A stretch of DNA of 63,491 nucleotides, taken from Levilactobacillus parabrevis ATCC 53295. Its GTDB lineage: Bacteria > Bacillota > Bacilli > Lactobacillales > Lactobacillaceae. The position numbers were made by a program, and so were the translations under genes. The stretch is from NCBI RefSeq assembly GCF_001434055.1, contig NZ_AZCZ01000014.1:1-63491 (forward strand), written 5' to 3'. Shown here piece by piece: positions 36,808-46,537 of the stretch (its first letter is position 1; every line of letters starts with the position of its first letter). The notes beneath the pieces are model-generated. The model saw only the letters and a program-made list of their open reading frames with translations, made no database searches and was not told the DNA's origin.

Positions 36808-38070
36808 CTATTTCTCTAAATTTGCTTGGCGTACAGCAAGCAGAGCCGCTTTAGCCTGTGCCGTCGTCGGTTGTGTGCTACCGCGAAGTCGGCCGACCAC
36901 CGCCGGAACTTCTCCCGGCGTTGCGCCAACCGACAGCGCGAGTGATTTTAATTGTAATTGCATGTGACCGTGCTGAATCCCATCAGTCACCAACGCACGC
37001 AGGGCTGCCAAATTTTGGGCCAACCCCACCGCTGCCGTCACACCCATCAGTTCACGGGCCGAGGTGATCTGCGCAATTTGCTGGTTGATGACCACTAACG
37101 GAAAGACCCGCGTGGCACCACCAACGTAACCCAGTGCTAGTGGCAAGGTCAGTTCACCGTGTAACGTTGTGTCCTCCAGCCACCAACGGCTGAGGCTCTG
37201 ATAGCTTCCATGACGACTCGCATAGGCATGCGCACCACTCTCCACGGCTCGCCAGTCATTGCCCATCGCCAAGACGACGGCATCAATACCGTTCATGATA
37301 CCCTTGTTGTGGGTCACCGCCCGATACGGATCGTGCTCAGCAAAGTCACTGGCATCACAGATCCGTTGGGCAACGGTCGTACCATCAATGGTTTTTGTCG
37401 CCAATTGGTCAACCGGTACCGCCACTTCGGCGGTCACTAGACTGTGAGTCGCATAGTTACTTAAGATACTCATCAAAACGTTGACGGTTAAATGTTCCTT
37501 TAAGTAATTCGCAACGGCCTCACAGATTGTGTTGACCAGATTGGCGCCCATCGCTTCACCGACATCGATGAACAAGTCCAGCGACATCCAGTACGGTGGG
37601 ATACAACGAATCCGTAACGAACGGGCCCCGCCCCCATGACCGATCAGCGAGGGATGAACCTCGTTGGCCACCTTCAAGAGCTCGTCTTGATGGGCGATCA
37701 ACCAGGCTTTGACCCCGGTACGATCGGCAACATGACTCAGGACGATCTGCCCCATGACTTCGCGGCGTTCAACTTTGGTGGTGATCCCCCGTTCGCTGGT
37801 CAACAGTCGACCTCCGTTGCTGGCAGCGGCGATAACAGAGGGTTCCTCCGTCACCATCGGCACGGCAATAGTCTGACCGTTGACCCGTAGATTAACGGCG
37901 ACTCCTTCAGGGAGACCGTAAGTCGTGAGGTAATTTTCAATCAAATCAGCATCGGCTGACCGCTGTCTAGCGGCAATCTTCGCCAATTGCTGAACCGTTA
38001 AATGACTCTGCTGAGCCAACAAGTCGCGCCGGGCCCCATAGGGTAGCCGGTAGAATGGTGTTTGTGCCAT
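36808..38070 (-). CDS. mvaA: Hydroxymethylglutaryl-CoA reductase, class II
   Basis: A 420-residue enzyme of the mevalonate route to isoprenoids. Catalytic residues are visible: Glu in TEEPSVIAAASNGG, Lys in THNKGIMNGIDA, Asp in AMGNDWRAVE and His in QHGHMQLQ. DVGEAMGANLVNT is the cofactor-binding segment. No membrane domain is present, as expected for class II. A ribosome site AGGAGG lies before the ATG. It follows ppx closely, within a run ppx-mvaA-HExxH gene. Confidence 0.97.
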   Translation of the reverse strand: MAQTPFYRLPYGARRDLLAQQSHLTVQQLAKIAARQRSADADLIENYLTTYGLPEGVAVNLRVNGQTIAVPMVTEEPSVIAAASNGGRLLTSERGITTKVERREVMGQIVLSHVADRTGVKAWLIAHQDELLKVANEVHPSLIGHGGGARSLRIRCIPPYWMSLDLFIDVGEAMGANLVNTICEAVANYLKEHLTVNVLMSILSNYATHSLVTAEVAVPVDQLATKTIDGTTVAQRICDASDFAEHDPYRAVTHNKGIMNGIDAVVLAMGNDWRAVESGAHAYASRHGSYQSLSRWWLEDTTLHGELTLPLALGYVGGATRVFPLVVINQQIAQITSARELMGVTAAVGLAQNLAALRALVTDGIQHGHMQLQLKSLALSVGATPGEVPAVVGRLRGSTQPTTAQAKAALLAVRQANLEK

Positions 38071-38082
38071 AAGACATTCCTC

Positions 38083-39003
38083 CTAGCGTTGACTGAGATA
38101 TTCGGAAATAATGCCTTCGCGGACCCCACTCTCGGAGAAAACAACCCGATCGGAGTCCAACATCTGTAAAAGTGTTACCAATGGCAACATCCCACCGATA
38201 ATAATATCGGCGCGGTCTAGTTCTAGGCCGGAGATACGTTTTCGTTCGGCCAACGGCACCCGTAACAGGCGTTCGAAGGTCTTCATGACTTGCTCAGTGG
38301 TCAAACGGTACCCGTGGATGTTCTCCACGTGTAGAATCTTTTGTTGCTGCCGATTCATGCGGGCCAGCGTCCGGTTAGCGCCGCCCAACAAGACCAACGG
38401 TAAATGCTTGGCATCGTTCAGCCACCAAATATCGCGGAGTCGTTCACGCAAGAAGACTTGCGCGGAGAACAGATCCACCGCTCGCACCCGGTCATCCAGC
38501 CGAAATTGCTCGGACAGGTTGACGGCGCCAAACGGCACGCTGATCAAGTTGGCATCGCGGCCATCCTTGACGTGGACCAATTCACAACTGGCTCCACCGG
38601 TATCTAGAAGCAGACAGTCTTTGACCTTCAGTCGGTTCACGGCCCCCAGGTAATCGTAATAGGCTTCCTGGTCACCGGATAACACTTCGAGGTCAATATC
38701 GGTCGCCACCGCGACACGCTTGAGAAATTCATCCCGGTTACGCGCCTGACGAACCGCCGCCGTGGCGATTCCCCTGACGACAAGGTTTGGCAATTGTTCG
38801 TAGTACGGTCGAAACGACTTCAACGCACTGATCGTACGGTCCATCGCCTTCGGTTGGAGAATTTTCTCGGGGCCCATGCCCTCCGACAGACGGCTGTCCA
38901 CCTTGACGCGATTAACCTCGCGGTAGGTGCCGTCATCGTGGAGTTCGTTAACGGCCATGCGGACCGAATTCGATCCTAGATCAACAATGGCTAAGTTTTG
39001 CAT
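38083..39003 (-). CDS. ppx: Ppx/GppA exopolyphosphatase family protein
   Basis: A 306-residue member of the ASKHA superfamily. The phosphate loops are VDLGSNSVRM at the N-terminus and LLLDTGGASCELV in the middle. The ATGG-like GIATAAVRQARN lies between. It should hydrolyse polyphosphate or pppGpp. It is the short form without the extra C-terminal domain of E. coli Ppx. GGAGGAG precedes the ATG; mvaA starts 12 bases after its stop. Confidence 0.9.
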   Translation of the reverse strand: MQNLAIVDLGSNSVRMAVNELHDDGTYREVNRVKVDSRLSEGMGPEKILQPKAMDRTISALKSFRPYYEQLPNLVVRGIATAAVRQARNRDEFLKRVAVATDIDLEVLSGDQEAYYDYLGAVNRLKVKDCLLLDTGGASCELVHVKDGRDANLISVPFGAVNLSEQFRLDDRVRAVDLFSAQVFLRERLRDIWWLNDAKHLPLVLLGGANRTLARMNRQQQKILHVENIHGYRLTTEQVMKTFERLLRVPLAERKRISGLELDRADIIIGGMLPLVTLLQMLDSDRVVFSESGVREGIISEYLSQR

Positions 39004-39023
39004 AGACTCTCCTCCGTTTCAGT

Positions 39024-40043
39024 TTAGCCGAAGTAGTCGATACCGATGGCGTGCCGAACTTCGTGTAACGTCTGTGCGGCAACCTGGTTAGCTTTTTCAC
39101 TACCCTGCTTCAAGATATCGTAAACGGCATCCTCGTTGGCAGCGTACTGTTCGCGACGGTCGCGAATCGGTTGGAGCTTGGCCTGAAGGACCTCGTTCAA
39201 ATACCGCTTAATTTTAACATCACCGAGCCCACCGTGCTGGTATTGTGCTTTCAAATCAGCAACGTGGTCCGTATCGTCGGCAAAAATATCGAGATACGTA
39301 AAGACAGTATTGCCTTCAATGTGGCCAGGGTCTTCAATGTGCACGTGCTCAGGGTCAGTGTACATCGACATTACTTTCTTCTGAATATCATCGGCGCTGT
39401 CAGCCAAGTAGATGGCATTATCCAACGACTTACTCATTTTGGCATTACCATCGAGCCCAGGAATCCGGCCTTGTCCCTTAGGTGGGAAGTAGCCTTCTGG
39501 TTCAACCAGAATCTCTTGTTGGTAAATGCTGTTGAAACTGCGGACGATTTCACGCGTCTGTTCCAGCATCGGTTCTTGGTCTTCTCCAACGGGCACCGTG
39601 TCGGCCTTGAACGCAGTGATATCAGCGGCTTGGCTCACAGGGTAGATGAAGAAACCAGCTGGGACACTTTCACCGAACGCCTTTTGTTTGATTTCCGTCT
39701 TAACCGTTGGGTTCCGGTTCAACCGAGCAACGCTGACCAAGTTCAAATAAGCCATCGTCAATTCGCTAAGAGCTGGAATCTGAGATTGAACAAGAATCGT
39801 GGACTTGGCGGGATCGATTCCCACTGCCAAGTAGTCCAACGCCACTTGTAACAGGCTGTGGCGGATTTTTTCGGGATCGCGGGCGTTGTCAGTCAGCGCC
39901 TGCATGTCGGCAATCATGATGAAGGTATCGTAATCGCCAGTGTTTTGCAGGGCAACCCGATTCTTCAGAGACCCCACGTAATGTCCAATATGAAGTTTAC
40001 CTGTTGGTCGGTCACCAGTTAATATAACGTGCTTTTTAGTCAT
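39024..40043 (-). CDS. trpS: Tryptophanyl-tRNA synthetase
   Basis: A 339-residue class I synthetase. The HIGH motif is [13 protein letters not shown] and the KMSKS motif is [20 protein letters not shown] marks the N-terminus. The start MTKKHV follows AAGGAAGAG; an upstream in-frame extension would run into the T-box terminator. Expression is set by the T-box leader upstream, which senses uncharged tRNA-Trp. Confidence 0.97.
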   Translation of the reverse strand: MTKKHVILTGDRPTGKLHIGHYVGSLKNRVALQNTGDYDTFIMIADMQALTDNARDPEKIRHSLLQVALDYLAVGIDPAKSTILVQSQIPALSELTMAYLNLVSVARLNRNPTVKTEIKQKAFGESVPAGFFIYPVSQAADITAFKADTVPVGEDQEPMLEQTREIVRSFNSIYQQEILVEPEGYFPPKGQGRIPGLDGNAKMSKSLDNAIYLADSADDIQKKVMSMYTDPEHVHIEDPGHIEGNTVFTYLDIFADDTDHVADLKAQYQHGGLGDVKIKRYLNEVLQAKLQPIRDRREQYAANEDAVYDILKQGSEKANQVAAQTLHEVRHAIGIDYFG

Positions 40044-40061
40044 TAATACTCTTCCTTTCTG

Positions 40062-40262
40062 AAAAAGCGCCCCATTGGAGAAAGACTCCAATAGGACGCT
40101 AACTTGCGCGGTACCACCTAAATTGTGATCACTATGACCACCACTTTTGTCGTTAACGGGACCCCGCGATAATTGATTATCGATTGAATGTTCGGACGTG
40201 ACCCAATTCGACGCTAAAACCGTTTCAGCACGGGCGGTTTCTCTCTGGACTTGGCCTACTCT
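40062..40262 (-). ncRNA. T-box riboswitch of trpS
   Basis: On the minus strand the conserved T-box sequence AGGTGGTACCGCG (40107-40119) precedes a terminator hairpin with arms beginning AGCGTCCTATTGGAG and ending CTCCAATGGGGCGCT plus TTTTT (40062-40100). Further upstream stem I material includes CAGAGAGAAACC and GAATTGGGTCAC, which holds a TGG codon (40203-40205) as candidate specifier for Trp. Together these mark a tRNA-Trp-sensing leader. Confidence 0.9.
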
Positions 40263-40380
40263 ATATCACGACTTTCATGTACTTATTTTAGAGGTTTTCA
40301 CTGGGAAAGTAAACCGTCTTGTCAATACAAAGATTTTTATCATAACTGCTGGTTTGTTTGCTACACATTAAAGGAAAAAT

Positions 40381-40450
40381 GTCGTCTGCGGCTGCTAGGG
40401 ATTCCACCTGCCATGAGGACTGCCGGGAATCCAGAAATCCCAGCATCCCC
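40381..40450. repeat. Truncated copy of the structured repeat (copy D)
   Basis: GTCGTCTGCGGCTGCTAGGG at the start matches copies A, B, E and H. TGCTAGGGATT pairs with AATCCCAGCA (about 40434-40444), so the outer stem is kept while the interior is lost. It lies in the 485-bp divergent gap between trpS and the helicase gene. Confidence 0.6.
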
Positions 40451-40461
40451 AATCGCTTTGA

Positions 40462-40490
40462 TTGACAGGGACCCCTAAAATGACTAAACT
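40462..40490 (+). promoter_or_regulatory. Promoter of the HelD-like helicase gene
   Basis: TTGACA (40462-40467), a 17-bp spacer and TAAACT (40485-40490), about 40 bp before the start codon and directly after repeat copy D. Confidence 0.75.
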
Positions 40491-40528
40491 TGTTAAGCAA
40501 TTTAGCCTATCCAAAGGAGGCGGTCATT

Positions 40529-42835
40529 TTGACCACCAGCGAAGAAGCACAGGAACAACAGCGTGTTGACCACGTCGCTGCTCAGATCGGTGAGCGGATC
40601 GATAAGACCACGTCCGACTATACCGCCGCGCATAAAGAATTGCGCAACGTGTTGAAAAACTACAGCGAAAACACCTCAGTTAACTGGTTCGAAGTCGATG
40701 ACCGAATCGAAACCAGTGCCGAACTGCAACAGCAACGGGCATTGGTTTCCCGGCTAACTGAAAATCAAAACATCATTCAAGATCAACTCGATACCTTTAA
40801 AGAACTCCAACGGTCACCTTACTTTGGCCGGATTGACATCCAGGATCCGGGTGAAACGACACCGGAATCCCTCTACATTGGTACGGCCTCTTTTGTCGAT
40901 GACGATCAGAACTTTCTGGTCTACGACTGGCGGGCGCCAATCTCCAGTATCTACTATAATGGGGTCCTCGGTCAGGTCGCTTACAACACACCCGCTGGCA
41001 ATCAGCAGACCGACCTCCTGAAGAAGCGGCAATTTCTAATCAAAGATGGCCAGATTGAAAATATGTTCGACACCAACGAAACCGTGGGTGATGAAATGCT
41101 GCAACATGCGCTGGGTGAGCAGAACGATGCCACCATGCAAAACATTGTGGCCACTATTCAACGGGAACAAAACGACATCATTCGCGACACTAAGAGCGAC
41201 CTGCTCGTCGTACAAGGCGTGGCCGGCTCCGGCAAAACTTCCGCAATTCTACAACGGATCGCCTTTCTGCTGTATCACAGCCGCCGCGACCTAGAGGCCG
41301 ACCAAATCGTTCTCTTCTCGCCCAACCGACTGTTCAGCCACTATATCAGCGATGTCCTCCCTAGCCTAGGGGAACGCAACATGCGCCAGGTCACCCTCGC
41401 TGAATTTCTCACACAACGCTTCCAAGGATTAAAAGTCCAGACACAGTTCGAACGTTACGAAGCTGATCAACAAGTCCCAGTCAATCACCGGCTGCGCGAC
41501 TTCCGTGAGAGTGCCGCATTGATGACTGCGGTCAAGGATTACTGTCATACCTGCCCAGCCGATGAGCTGAAGTTTACCGACATTCGTTTCGACGGTCGCG
41601 TGTTCTTCAGTAAGGAAGAAATTCGCGATATCTACGAACAGTTCCCAGACGCCACCGCACCAGCCGACCGCTTTCTGCGGACCAAGAATGCCCTGGAAAA
41701 ACGGTTGAAACACCGCATTGCCGATGAGGCCAAGGCCGACTGGGTGCGTGACGAGATCGACCAGCTCAACGATGAAGATTATCACAATTGGTTGGGTGCC
41801 AACCATCTCGGTGAATTCGAACAACTCGATGACGAGATTGACTTCATTGCCCGGCAAATTGTGCGCAAACGCCTGCGATCGGTTGACGACGCCATTTATA
41901 ATGGCTACTTTTTAGACGCTTACAGTCAATACACGGCCTTCCTGAAGCACTGTCCGTTACCAGACAACGTGTCCGCTGACGAATGGCAGACGGTGGTCGA
42001 TGCCTACCAACACGACATTGAATTCCACCGATTGGCGCTGACCGATGCCGCCCCCCTGCTCTACCTGCGCGACCTCTTGATCGGTGGCGGGGCGAACCAC
42101 CGGATGCAGCACCTGTTCGTCGATGAGATGCAGGATTATTCGATGGCCCAACTGATTTACCTGCAACACGCGTTTCCTCGAGCCAAGCTGACCCTGCTGG
42201 GCGACAGTGAACAGGCGTTGTTCAAGGCGGTAGAATCCCCAGAATCCATCCTGAAAAAGTTAGATTCTGCTCTGAACGTCAAACGGTCACGGTTGATCAC
42301 GTTGCGGCGTTCCTACCGCTCGACCTACCCCATCACGACCTTTGCCAAGGCGCTGTTACCGGATGGCGACCAGATCGAGGCTTTCAACCGGCCAGGTGAT
42401 TTGCCCAAGGTCGTCATTCGCTACGATGAGGACGCTGCTTTCAAGGCATTGGCTAACGAAGTCTCGACGGAGCTTGCCACCAACGGTACCGTCGCCATCC
42501 TCACCAAGAGTACGACTGAGGCCAAACGCGTCTATCAGGAACTGCATGGCCAGTTCGACCTGACACGACTGACCGACACGGACCGTTCCTTACCTAAGGG
42601 CGTCGTCGTTCTGCCAATTTACTTGGCTAAGGGCTTGGAATTCGACAGTGTCATCGCCTACAACGTCTCGGCGGAAAATTACCCTGATGAACAAATGACG
42701 GGGACGCTCTACACGATTGCGTCACGGGCCATGCATCACCTGACGTTATTGAGTATCGGTGCAGTGTCACCGTTGATTGCCTCGGGAAAGATTCCACAGG
42801 CTGATTTGACGATTGAACATGAATTTCAAAACTAA
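40529..42835 (+). CDS. HelD-like RNA polymerase recycling helicase (UvrD/Rep family)
   Basis: A 768-residue superfamily 1 ATPase. Walker A is GVAGSGKTSAILQR, Walker B/motif II is LFVDEMQDYS, motif III is LLGDSEQALF, and the C-terminal motifs are TLRRSYRS and YLAKGLEFDSVI. The N-terminal coiled-coil arm (about 1-100) and the insert with VYDWRAPISSIYYNG are typical of HelD, which removes stalled RNA polymerase from DNA. The TTG start follows AGGAGG and is preferred over an in-frame ATG upstream that lies in the promoter. Its promoter abuts repeat copy D. Confidence 0.93.
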   Translation: MTTSEEAQEQQRVDHVAAQIGERIDKTTSDYTAAHKELRNVLKNYSENTSVNWFEVDDRIETSAELQQQRALVSRLTENQNIIQDQLDTFKELQRSPYFGRIDIQDPGETTPESLYIGTASFVDDDQNFLVYDWRAPISSIYYNGVLGQVAYNTPAGNQQTDLLKKRQFLIKDGQIENMFDTNETVGDEMLQHALGEQNDATMQNIVATIQREQNDIIRDTKSDLLVVQGVAGSGKTSAILQRIAFLLYHSRRDLEADQIVLFSPNRLFSHYISDVLPSLGERNMRQVTLAEFLTQRFQGLKVQTQFERYEADQQVPVNHRLRDFRESAALMTAVKDYCHTCPADELKFTDIRFDGRVFFSKEEIRDIYEQFPDATAPADRFLRTKNALEKRLKHRIADEAKADWVRDEIDQLNDEDYHNWLGANHLGEFEQLDDEIDFIARQIVRKRLRSVDDAIYNGYFLDAYSQYTAFLKHCPLPDNVSADEWQTVVDAYQHDIEFHRLALTDAAPLLYLRDLLIGGGANHRMQHLFVDEMQDYSMAQLIYLQHAFPRAKLTLLGDSEQALFKAVESPESILKKLDSALNVKRSRLITLRRSYRSTYPITTFAKALLPDGDQIEAFNRPGDLPKVVIRYDEDAAFKALANEVSTELATNGTVAILTKSTTEAKRVYQELHGQFDLTRLTDTDRSLPKGVVVLPIYLAKGLEFDSVIAYNVSAENYPDEQMTGTLYTIASRAMHHLTLLSIGAVSPLIASGKIPQADLTIEHEFQN

Positions 42836-42875
42836 CAGCCTATAACTTTCGGAAGTCTAACTTAATCAGAACTCA

Positions 42876-42917
42876 AACGACTTTGACTAGCAGTTGCCGG
42901 TTAAGGTCGTTTTTTTG
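42876..42917 (+). terminator. Terminator of the HelD-like gene
   Basis: AACGACTTTGAC (42876-42887) pairs with GTTAAGGTCGTT (to 42911), with two G-T wobbles, followed by a T run. Confidence 0.88.
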
Positions 42918-43051
42918 ATGTCCCATCCGTCCACCCAATCGCTTAGTTCAGCCGCTTCAGTTAACAAGGTCAGTCGTTTTGATTGTTCCCGCCAGCCCAA
43001 CCGACTATTGTGGGCCTCACACAAAGAAAATTCTGACTTGGAGTGACCGCG

Positions 43052-43648
43052 ATGCTATTACCAAAGTACTGTCAAACTAAACTCGGCGTCTTTAAGATTA
43101 GCAACGCCGTGATTCTGCTGTTCTGCTGGATTGTTCAGGTACTTGCCGTCAAGCTGGGACCCATCCAGCCCTTGCGCACGCTACGAACGTTGTTGATTTT
43201 CACCGTCGCCTATGCCGTGATGCTCTATCTCCCGGTGAAACTGAAGAAATACGTGACTCCCAAAGTACTAACTGAAATTTTGTTAAATTTCAATGTCGTT
43301 TTGACCGTGTATAGTCTGATCCTACTCATCCTGCCGCGCGCCTTGGATACGGCTAACCTGTCTTCCTCACAAGCCGGGCTGGGCATCTTCTTTTCCTTGC
43401 TGGGTATCCCCATGCCCTACATGCGGCCAAACGGGGTTTACGGTGTTCGGCTACCTTGGACGCGTAACTCCACGGAAATCTGGGACAAGACAAACCTGTT
43501 AGGCGCCCGCCTGCTCTTTGTTGTTGGCGTAGTCAGTCTCCTGATTGGGGCCTTCCAAGCTGCCTGGTTCCTGATGTCCCTGATGATCGGTGTAATCATC
43601 CTTACCGCTGCCACAGTTGGATACGCCTACCATTTGTCACAACCATAG
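43052..43648 (+). CDS. SdpI-like membrane protein
   Basis: A 198-residue protein with about six membrane helices. The loop NGVYGVRLPWTRNSTEIWDKTNLLGARL is the SdpI-family signature (GxRxPWTxxSxExWxKTNxxG). Bacillus SdpI gives immunity to the killing peptide SdpC and binds the regulator SdpR. No toxin or SdpR gene is next to it, so it may be an orphan immunity or stress protein. The ATG at 43052 lies 8 bases after GGAG; an in-frame GTG three codons upstream is less likely. Confidence 0.82.
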   Translation: MLLPKYCQTKLGVFKISNAVILLFCWIVQVLAVKLGPIQPLRTLRTLLIFTVAYAVMLYLPVKLKKYVTPKVLTEILLNFNVVLTVYSLILLILPRALDTANLSSSQAGLGIFFSLLGIPMPYMRPNGVYGVRLPWTRNSTEIWDKTNLLGARLLFVVGVVSLLIGAFQAAWFLMSLMIGVIILTAATVGYAYHLSQP

Positions 43649-43659
43649 TTTTTGAAAGC

Positions 43660-43695
43660 GATACGCTTGTTTTTATACGTACTAAGGCGTATCAT
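43660..43695 (+). promoter_or_regulatory. hicAB promoter with inverted-repeat operator
   Basis: TTGTTT (43667-43672), 17 bp, TATCAT (43690-43695). GATACGC (43660-43666) and GCGTATC (43687-43693) form a perfect inverted repeat that covers the edge of the -35 and the -10, as expected for HicB autorepression. Confidence 0.75.
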
Positions 43696-43718
43696 GCTAA
43701 TATCTAGGAGGCACTGAT

Positions 43719-43910
43719 TTGAAAATCACTGCTAAAGAAGTTCTTGATCGACTTAGTAACGAAGGATTCGTAGAGACTCGAATCAAGGGTGATCATCATA
43801 GGTTTGAAGATAATCAAGGCCACAAGGTGTCCGTTCCCTATACTCGACTCAAAGATACTATTAGCCCAACTACTTATCGCTTCATAAAAAGACAAGCTGG
43901 CTGGAAATAA
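43719..43910 (+). CDS. hicA: HicA family toxin
   Basis: A 63-residue mRNA interferase of a type II toxin-antitoxin pair. The dsRBD-like fold and the catalytic His in IKGDHHRFED, then GHKVSVPYTR, are typical of HicA (YcfA). The start is TTG after AGGAGG; it gives MKITAKEVLDRL. The antitoxin gene follows, and both share an operator-controlled promoter. The pair cuts mRNA when the antitoxin is degraded. Confidence 0.9.
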   Translation: MKITAKEVLDRLSNEGFVETRIKGDHHRFEDNQGHKVSVPYTRLKDTISPTTYRFIKRQAGWK

Positions 43911-43951
43911 TTCTGCCTCCGCAGCATTCAAAAATCAATGAGGTGAAAATA

Positions 43952-44353
43952 ATGGCTAAGACTCAAATTGTTGTTTATCCAGCTGTATTCATCAAAGATA
44001 CAGAAACCAATACCTTCACAGTAATTTTTCCGGATATTCCTAGCGCCATTAGTCAAGCTGATACCCTTGGCATGGCAATGGTCAACGCTGAGGAGGTTCT
44101 GGGCCTGATGCTTTATGACGAGGAAACCCGCCCTGTCGCTTCGCCACTTAAAAAGATTCAAGAAGATTATCCGCGAGACCAGGTTCAATTAGTCGCCGTT
44201 GATTTGGTCAAAGCTGGTAAGATGGTTTCAAAACCCCTAGTAAAGAAAAACACGACTATTCCAGCAGACTTAGCTCGCGAGGCCAGCGCACGCGGCATCA
44301 ATTTCAGTGCTGTACTTACAAATGCTCTCAAACATGAGTTAGAAAAGGCTTAG
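43952..44353 (+). CDS. hicB: HicB family antitoxin
   Basis: A 133-residue antitoxin. The N-terminal partial RNase H-like domain (YPAVFIKDTETNTFTVIFPDI, LGMAMVNAEEVLGLML) binds HicA. The C-terminal part (PADLAREASARGINFSAVLTNALKHEL) is a ribbon-helix-helix DNA-binding domain. The ATG at 43952 follows GAGGTG; a GTG three codons upstream overlaps that site. Together with hicA it forms a complete module, probably autoregulated at 43660-43695. Confidence 0.9.
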   Translation: MAKTQIVVYPAVFIKDTETNTFTVIFPDIPSAISQADTLGMAMVNAEEVLGLMLYDEETRPVASPLKKIQEDYPRDQVQLVAVDLVKAGKMVSKPLVKKNTTIPADLAREASARGINFSAVLTNALKHELEKA

Positions 44354-44392
44354 AGTTACTACCATGATTCAGCATCGTGTCTAACTAAAAAA

Positions 44393-44436
44393 ATCCCGTC
44401 GTCGCAAATAGCTTAGGTTATTTGTAACAACGGGAT
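44393..44436. terminator. Terminator between hicB and the secreted protein gene
   Basis: ATCCCGT (44393-44399) pairs with ACGGGAT (44430-44436), with an inner CAAATA/TATTTG stem. Seven A residues precede it, so it is strongest on the minus strand, ending the gene at 44451; some T residues also follow on the plus strand. Confidence 0.88.
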
Positions 44437-44450
44437 CTTTGTGTTTAATT

Positions 44451-44909
44451 TTAAAAAATTGCTGGCGCCTTCATCGTGGGAAACGTCGTATGGCGGCCAT
44501 AGTTGTGATAGCCCTTGTAGAAGTGTAATTGACTCTTTTGGACCTTCAACTTGTAGGTCATCCGCTGCCCATCGAACTGAACTTTACCGCCCTTGGGCGA
44601 ATATTGAATGCCCGATAGCTGATAGACGTGATGCCCCAATGACCGATATTTCAGCTTCTTCAGCCCATACCCTGGTAAGCGATAATAGTGTTCGCTACCT
44701 TCATCTAGACCAAAGAGATTCCCCGTGCTCTTGGTCTTACTGTACGTGATGTAGGCTTTATTGTCACCCTTGCCGTTATGGAACCAGGTGTGGCGCAAGA
44801 CTTTAGGCGTCCCCGCGTGCCACGTTGCCGCTTGGGCCGAGGTCAGGTCGGTTGCCGCTAAACCTAGCGACACGGCCGCAAGACCAATTAAAAAATAAGG
44901 TTTAACCAT
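44451..44909 (-). CDS. Small secreted protein
   Basis: A 152-residue exported protein. Residues 1-27 are a signal peptide with likely cleavage after TSAQA. The mature part is basic and rich in Lys, His and Tyr (KLKYRSLGHHVYQL, LHFYKGYHNYGRHTT). It has a beta-rich pattern like other small Lactobacillus wall-associated proteins, several of which occur nearby (50066, 61338, 62207). I recognise no family. GGAGGAGG lies before the ATG. Two terminator-bounded ends make it a single-gene unit. Confidence 0.75.
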   Translation of the reverse strand: MVKPYFLIGLAAVSLGLAATDLTSAQAATWHAGTPKVLRHTWFHNGKGDNKAYITYSKTKSTGNLFGLDEGSEHYYRLPGYGLKKLKYRSLGHHVYQLSGIQYSPKGGKVQFDGQRMTYKLKVQKSQLHFYKGYHNYGRHTTFPTMKAPAIF

Positions 44910-45047
44910 GGTGTAAATTCCTCCTCCGAATAACCACCGGGATTACTTCTCTTTGACAATACGCGTTGCCTACCGGTAAAGCAAGACAATTCGTTTTAAC
45001 CCCGCAATGGCCCGCAACGCGGACTAATCAACGATCGGACGATTTAC

Positions 45048-46232
45048 TCATTCGACTGCTGATGCCGCGGTTGTTTTGGGCATGTGCTTTAACGCCTGCT
45101 TCAACAATAGTGGCGCGATAATCGTGGCCAACACAATCACCAGAATCATGGCGGAGTAGTTGGCATCCCCCAGCAGACCAGCTTGATGCCCAATCTGAGC
45201 GGTGATCAGCCCCATCTCGCCGCGCGCAATCATCCCGGTTCCAATTACGCTACTACTGGTCCAGGAGAACCCGCACAGCCGCGCACCGAGGCCACAACCA
45301 ACCAGCTTGGTCAGACAGGCTAAGACGGTCAGCCCCACGATAATCCCCATATTCTCTGCCATGTGGTCGAGGGTCATATTCAACCCCACACTGACGAAGA
45401 AAACCGGGATAAAGATGGCATTCCCCAGTGGCTCCACGTGATCGGCCAAGACGGCCCGGTACGGCGTGTGTGCCACGGCGATGCCGGCAAAGAAGGCCCC
45501 AATGGCCCCACTCAACCCAACGATATCGGCCAACCAAGCCATTCCCAAACAGATGACCATCGACATAATGGTCACACTGGAAGCCATAACTAATCGTTCA
45601 CTCAGGTGCATCAGGTACGGTGCGACCCATTTAACCAATATGTACGTCCCACCAAAGAAGGCAATCTGCTCAATCAGAACTACGGCCAGGTTGGGCTGAC
45701 TACCCGCTGCCTTGATGCCTTGACTAGCCAGTAGACTGATCATCAGGGACAGTAGAACCACCCCCATGATATCGTCGGCCACAGCCGCCCCCAGGATGGT
45801 CGCGCCCTCACGCGTAGACAACGCGTGGTACTCTTTCAGCACAGCCACAGAAATCGAGACTGAAGTGGCGGAGAAGATTACCCCGATGAAGAGGGCTTCC
45901 AGCGCATTGAAGCCCCACCACCAGGAAGCCAAACCCATTACCGTGATTGGGAAGACAACGCCCAGCGTCGCCACCACAATGGCCGGTCGTAGATACTTCA
46001 TCAGCAGCTCCAAATTACTTTCCAAGCCACCCAGAAACATCAGAATAACCACCCCAATATCGGCAAACAAGTTCACCAGGCTATTAAGCTGCACCCAATC
46101 GAGCATGGCCGGTCCGATCAAGATTCCAATGACCAGCTCACCAATCACGGCGGGCACACCCAAACGGTTGGCAAAGTTTCCCGCCAACGTGGTTAATACC
46201 AGAATCAAACACAGTGTTCCGAGAAAAGCCAT
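45048..46232 (-). CDS. CPA2 family monovalent cation/proton antiporter
   Basis: A 394-residue membrane protein with about 12-13 helices. GELVIGILIGPAML, FLGGLESNLELLMKYLRPA and GAAVADDIMGVVLLSLM (the DD pair of the ion site) are those of NapA/KefB-type exchangers. It probably exports Na+ or K+ in exchange for protons. No C-terminal TrkA-N domain is attached, so this is the bare NapA form. GAAGGAGGG precedes the ATG. Confidence 0.92.
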   Translation of the reverse strand: MAFLGTLCLILVLTTLAGNFANRLGVPAVIGELVIGILIGPAMLDWVQLNSLVNLFADIGVVILMFLGGLESNLELLMKYLRPAIVVATLGVVFPITVMGLASWWWGFNALEALFIGVIFSATSVSISVAVLKEYHALSTREGATILGAAVADDIMGVVLLSLMISLLASQGIKAAGSQPNLAVVLIEQIAFFGGTYILVKWVAPYLMHLSERLVMASSVTIMSMVICLGMAWLADIVGLSGAIGAFFAGIAVAHTPYRAVLADHVEPLGNAIFIPVFFVSVGLNMTLDHMAENMGIIVGLTVLACLTKLVGCGLGARLCGFSWTSSSVIGTGMIARGEMGLITAQIGHQAGLLGDANYSAMILVIVLATIIAPLLLKQALKHMPKTTAASAVE

Positions 46233-46537
46233 CCCCGTCCCTCCTTCTTAAAAATTAATTAGTTTCTATCATACGCCACTTTTTCAGCCCACAAAAGAGC
46301 AAACTGCCGTCAAATTCTGGCACAAGATCATTAATGACGGATTGAAAAATTCAATTACCCCATCAGGTTGTCGTCACCGTTAATTAATTCAACCGATTTT
46401 GGTACTTTCACCTAACAATTAGTGGTAAACTTTGATTACGCTTTCAATTACAATTGATTTGCTCAGATAAACTGTTTGACCTAACCAACGTCTGTGATAA
46501 ATCTGTAAAAATCCAGAATCGAAGTGAGATGCTCGTT
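46233..46537. promoter_or_regulatory. Divergent gap with cre-like site before the beta-lactamase-fold gene
   Basis: This 305-bp gap separates the antiporter gene and the next, divergent gene. TGATTACGCTTTCA at 46433-46446 (minus: TGAAAGCGTAATCA) fits the cre consensus at 13 of 14 positions. No clear -35/-10 pair is seen, and no small gene. Confidence 0.45.
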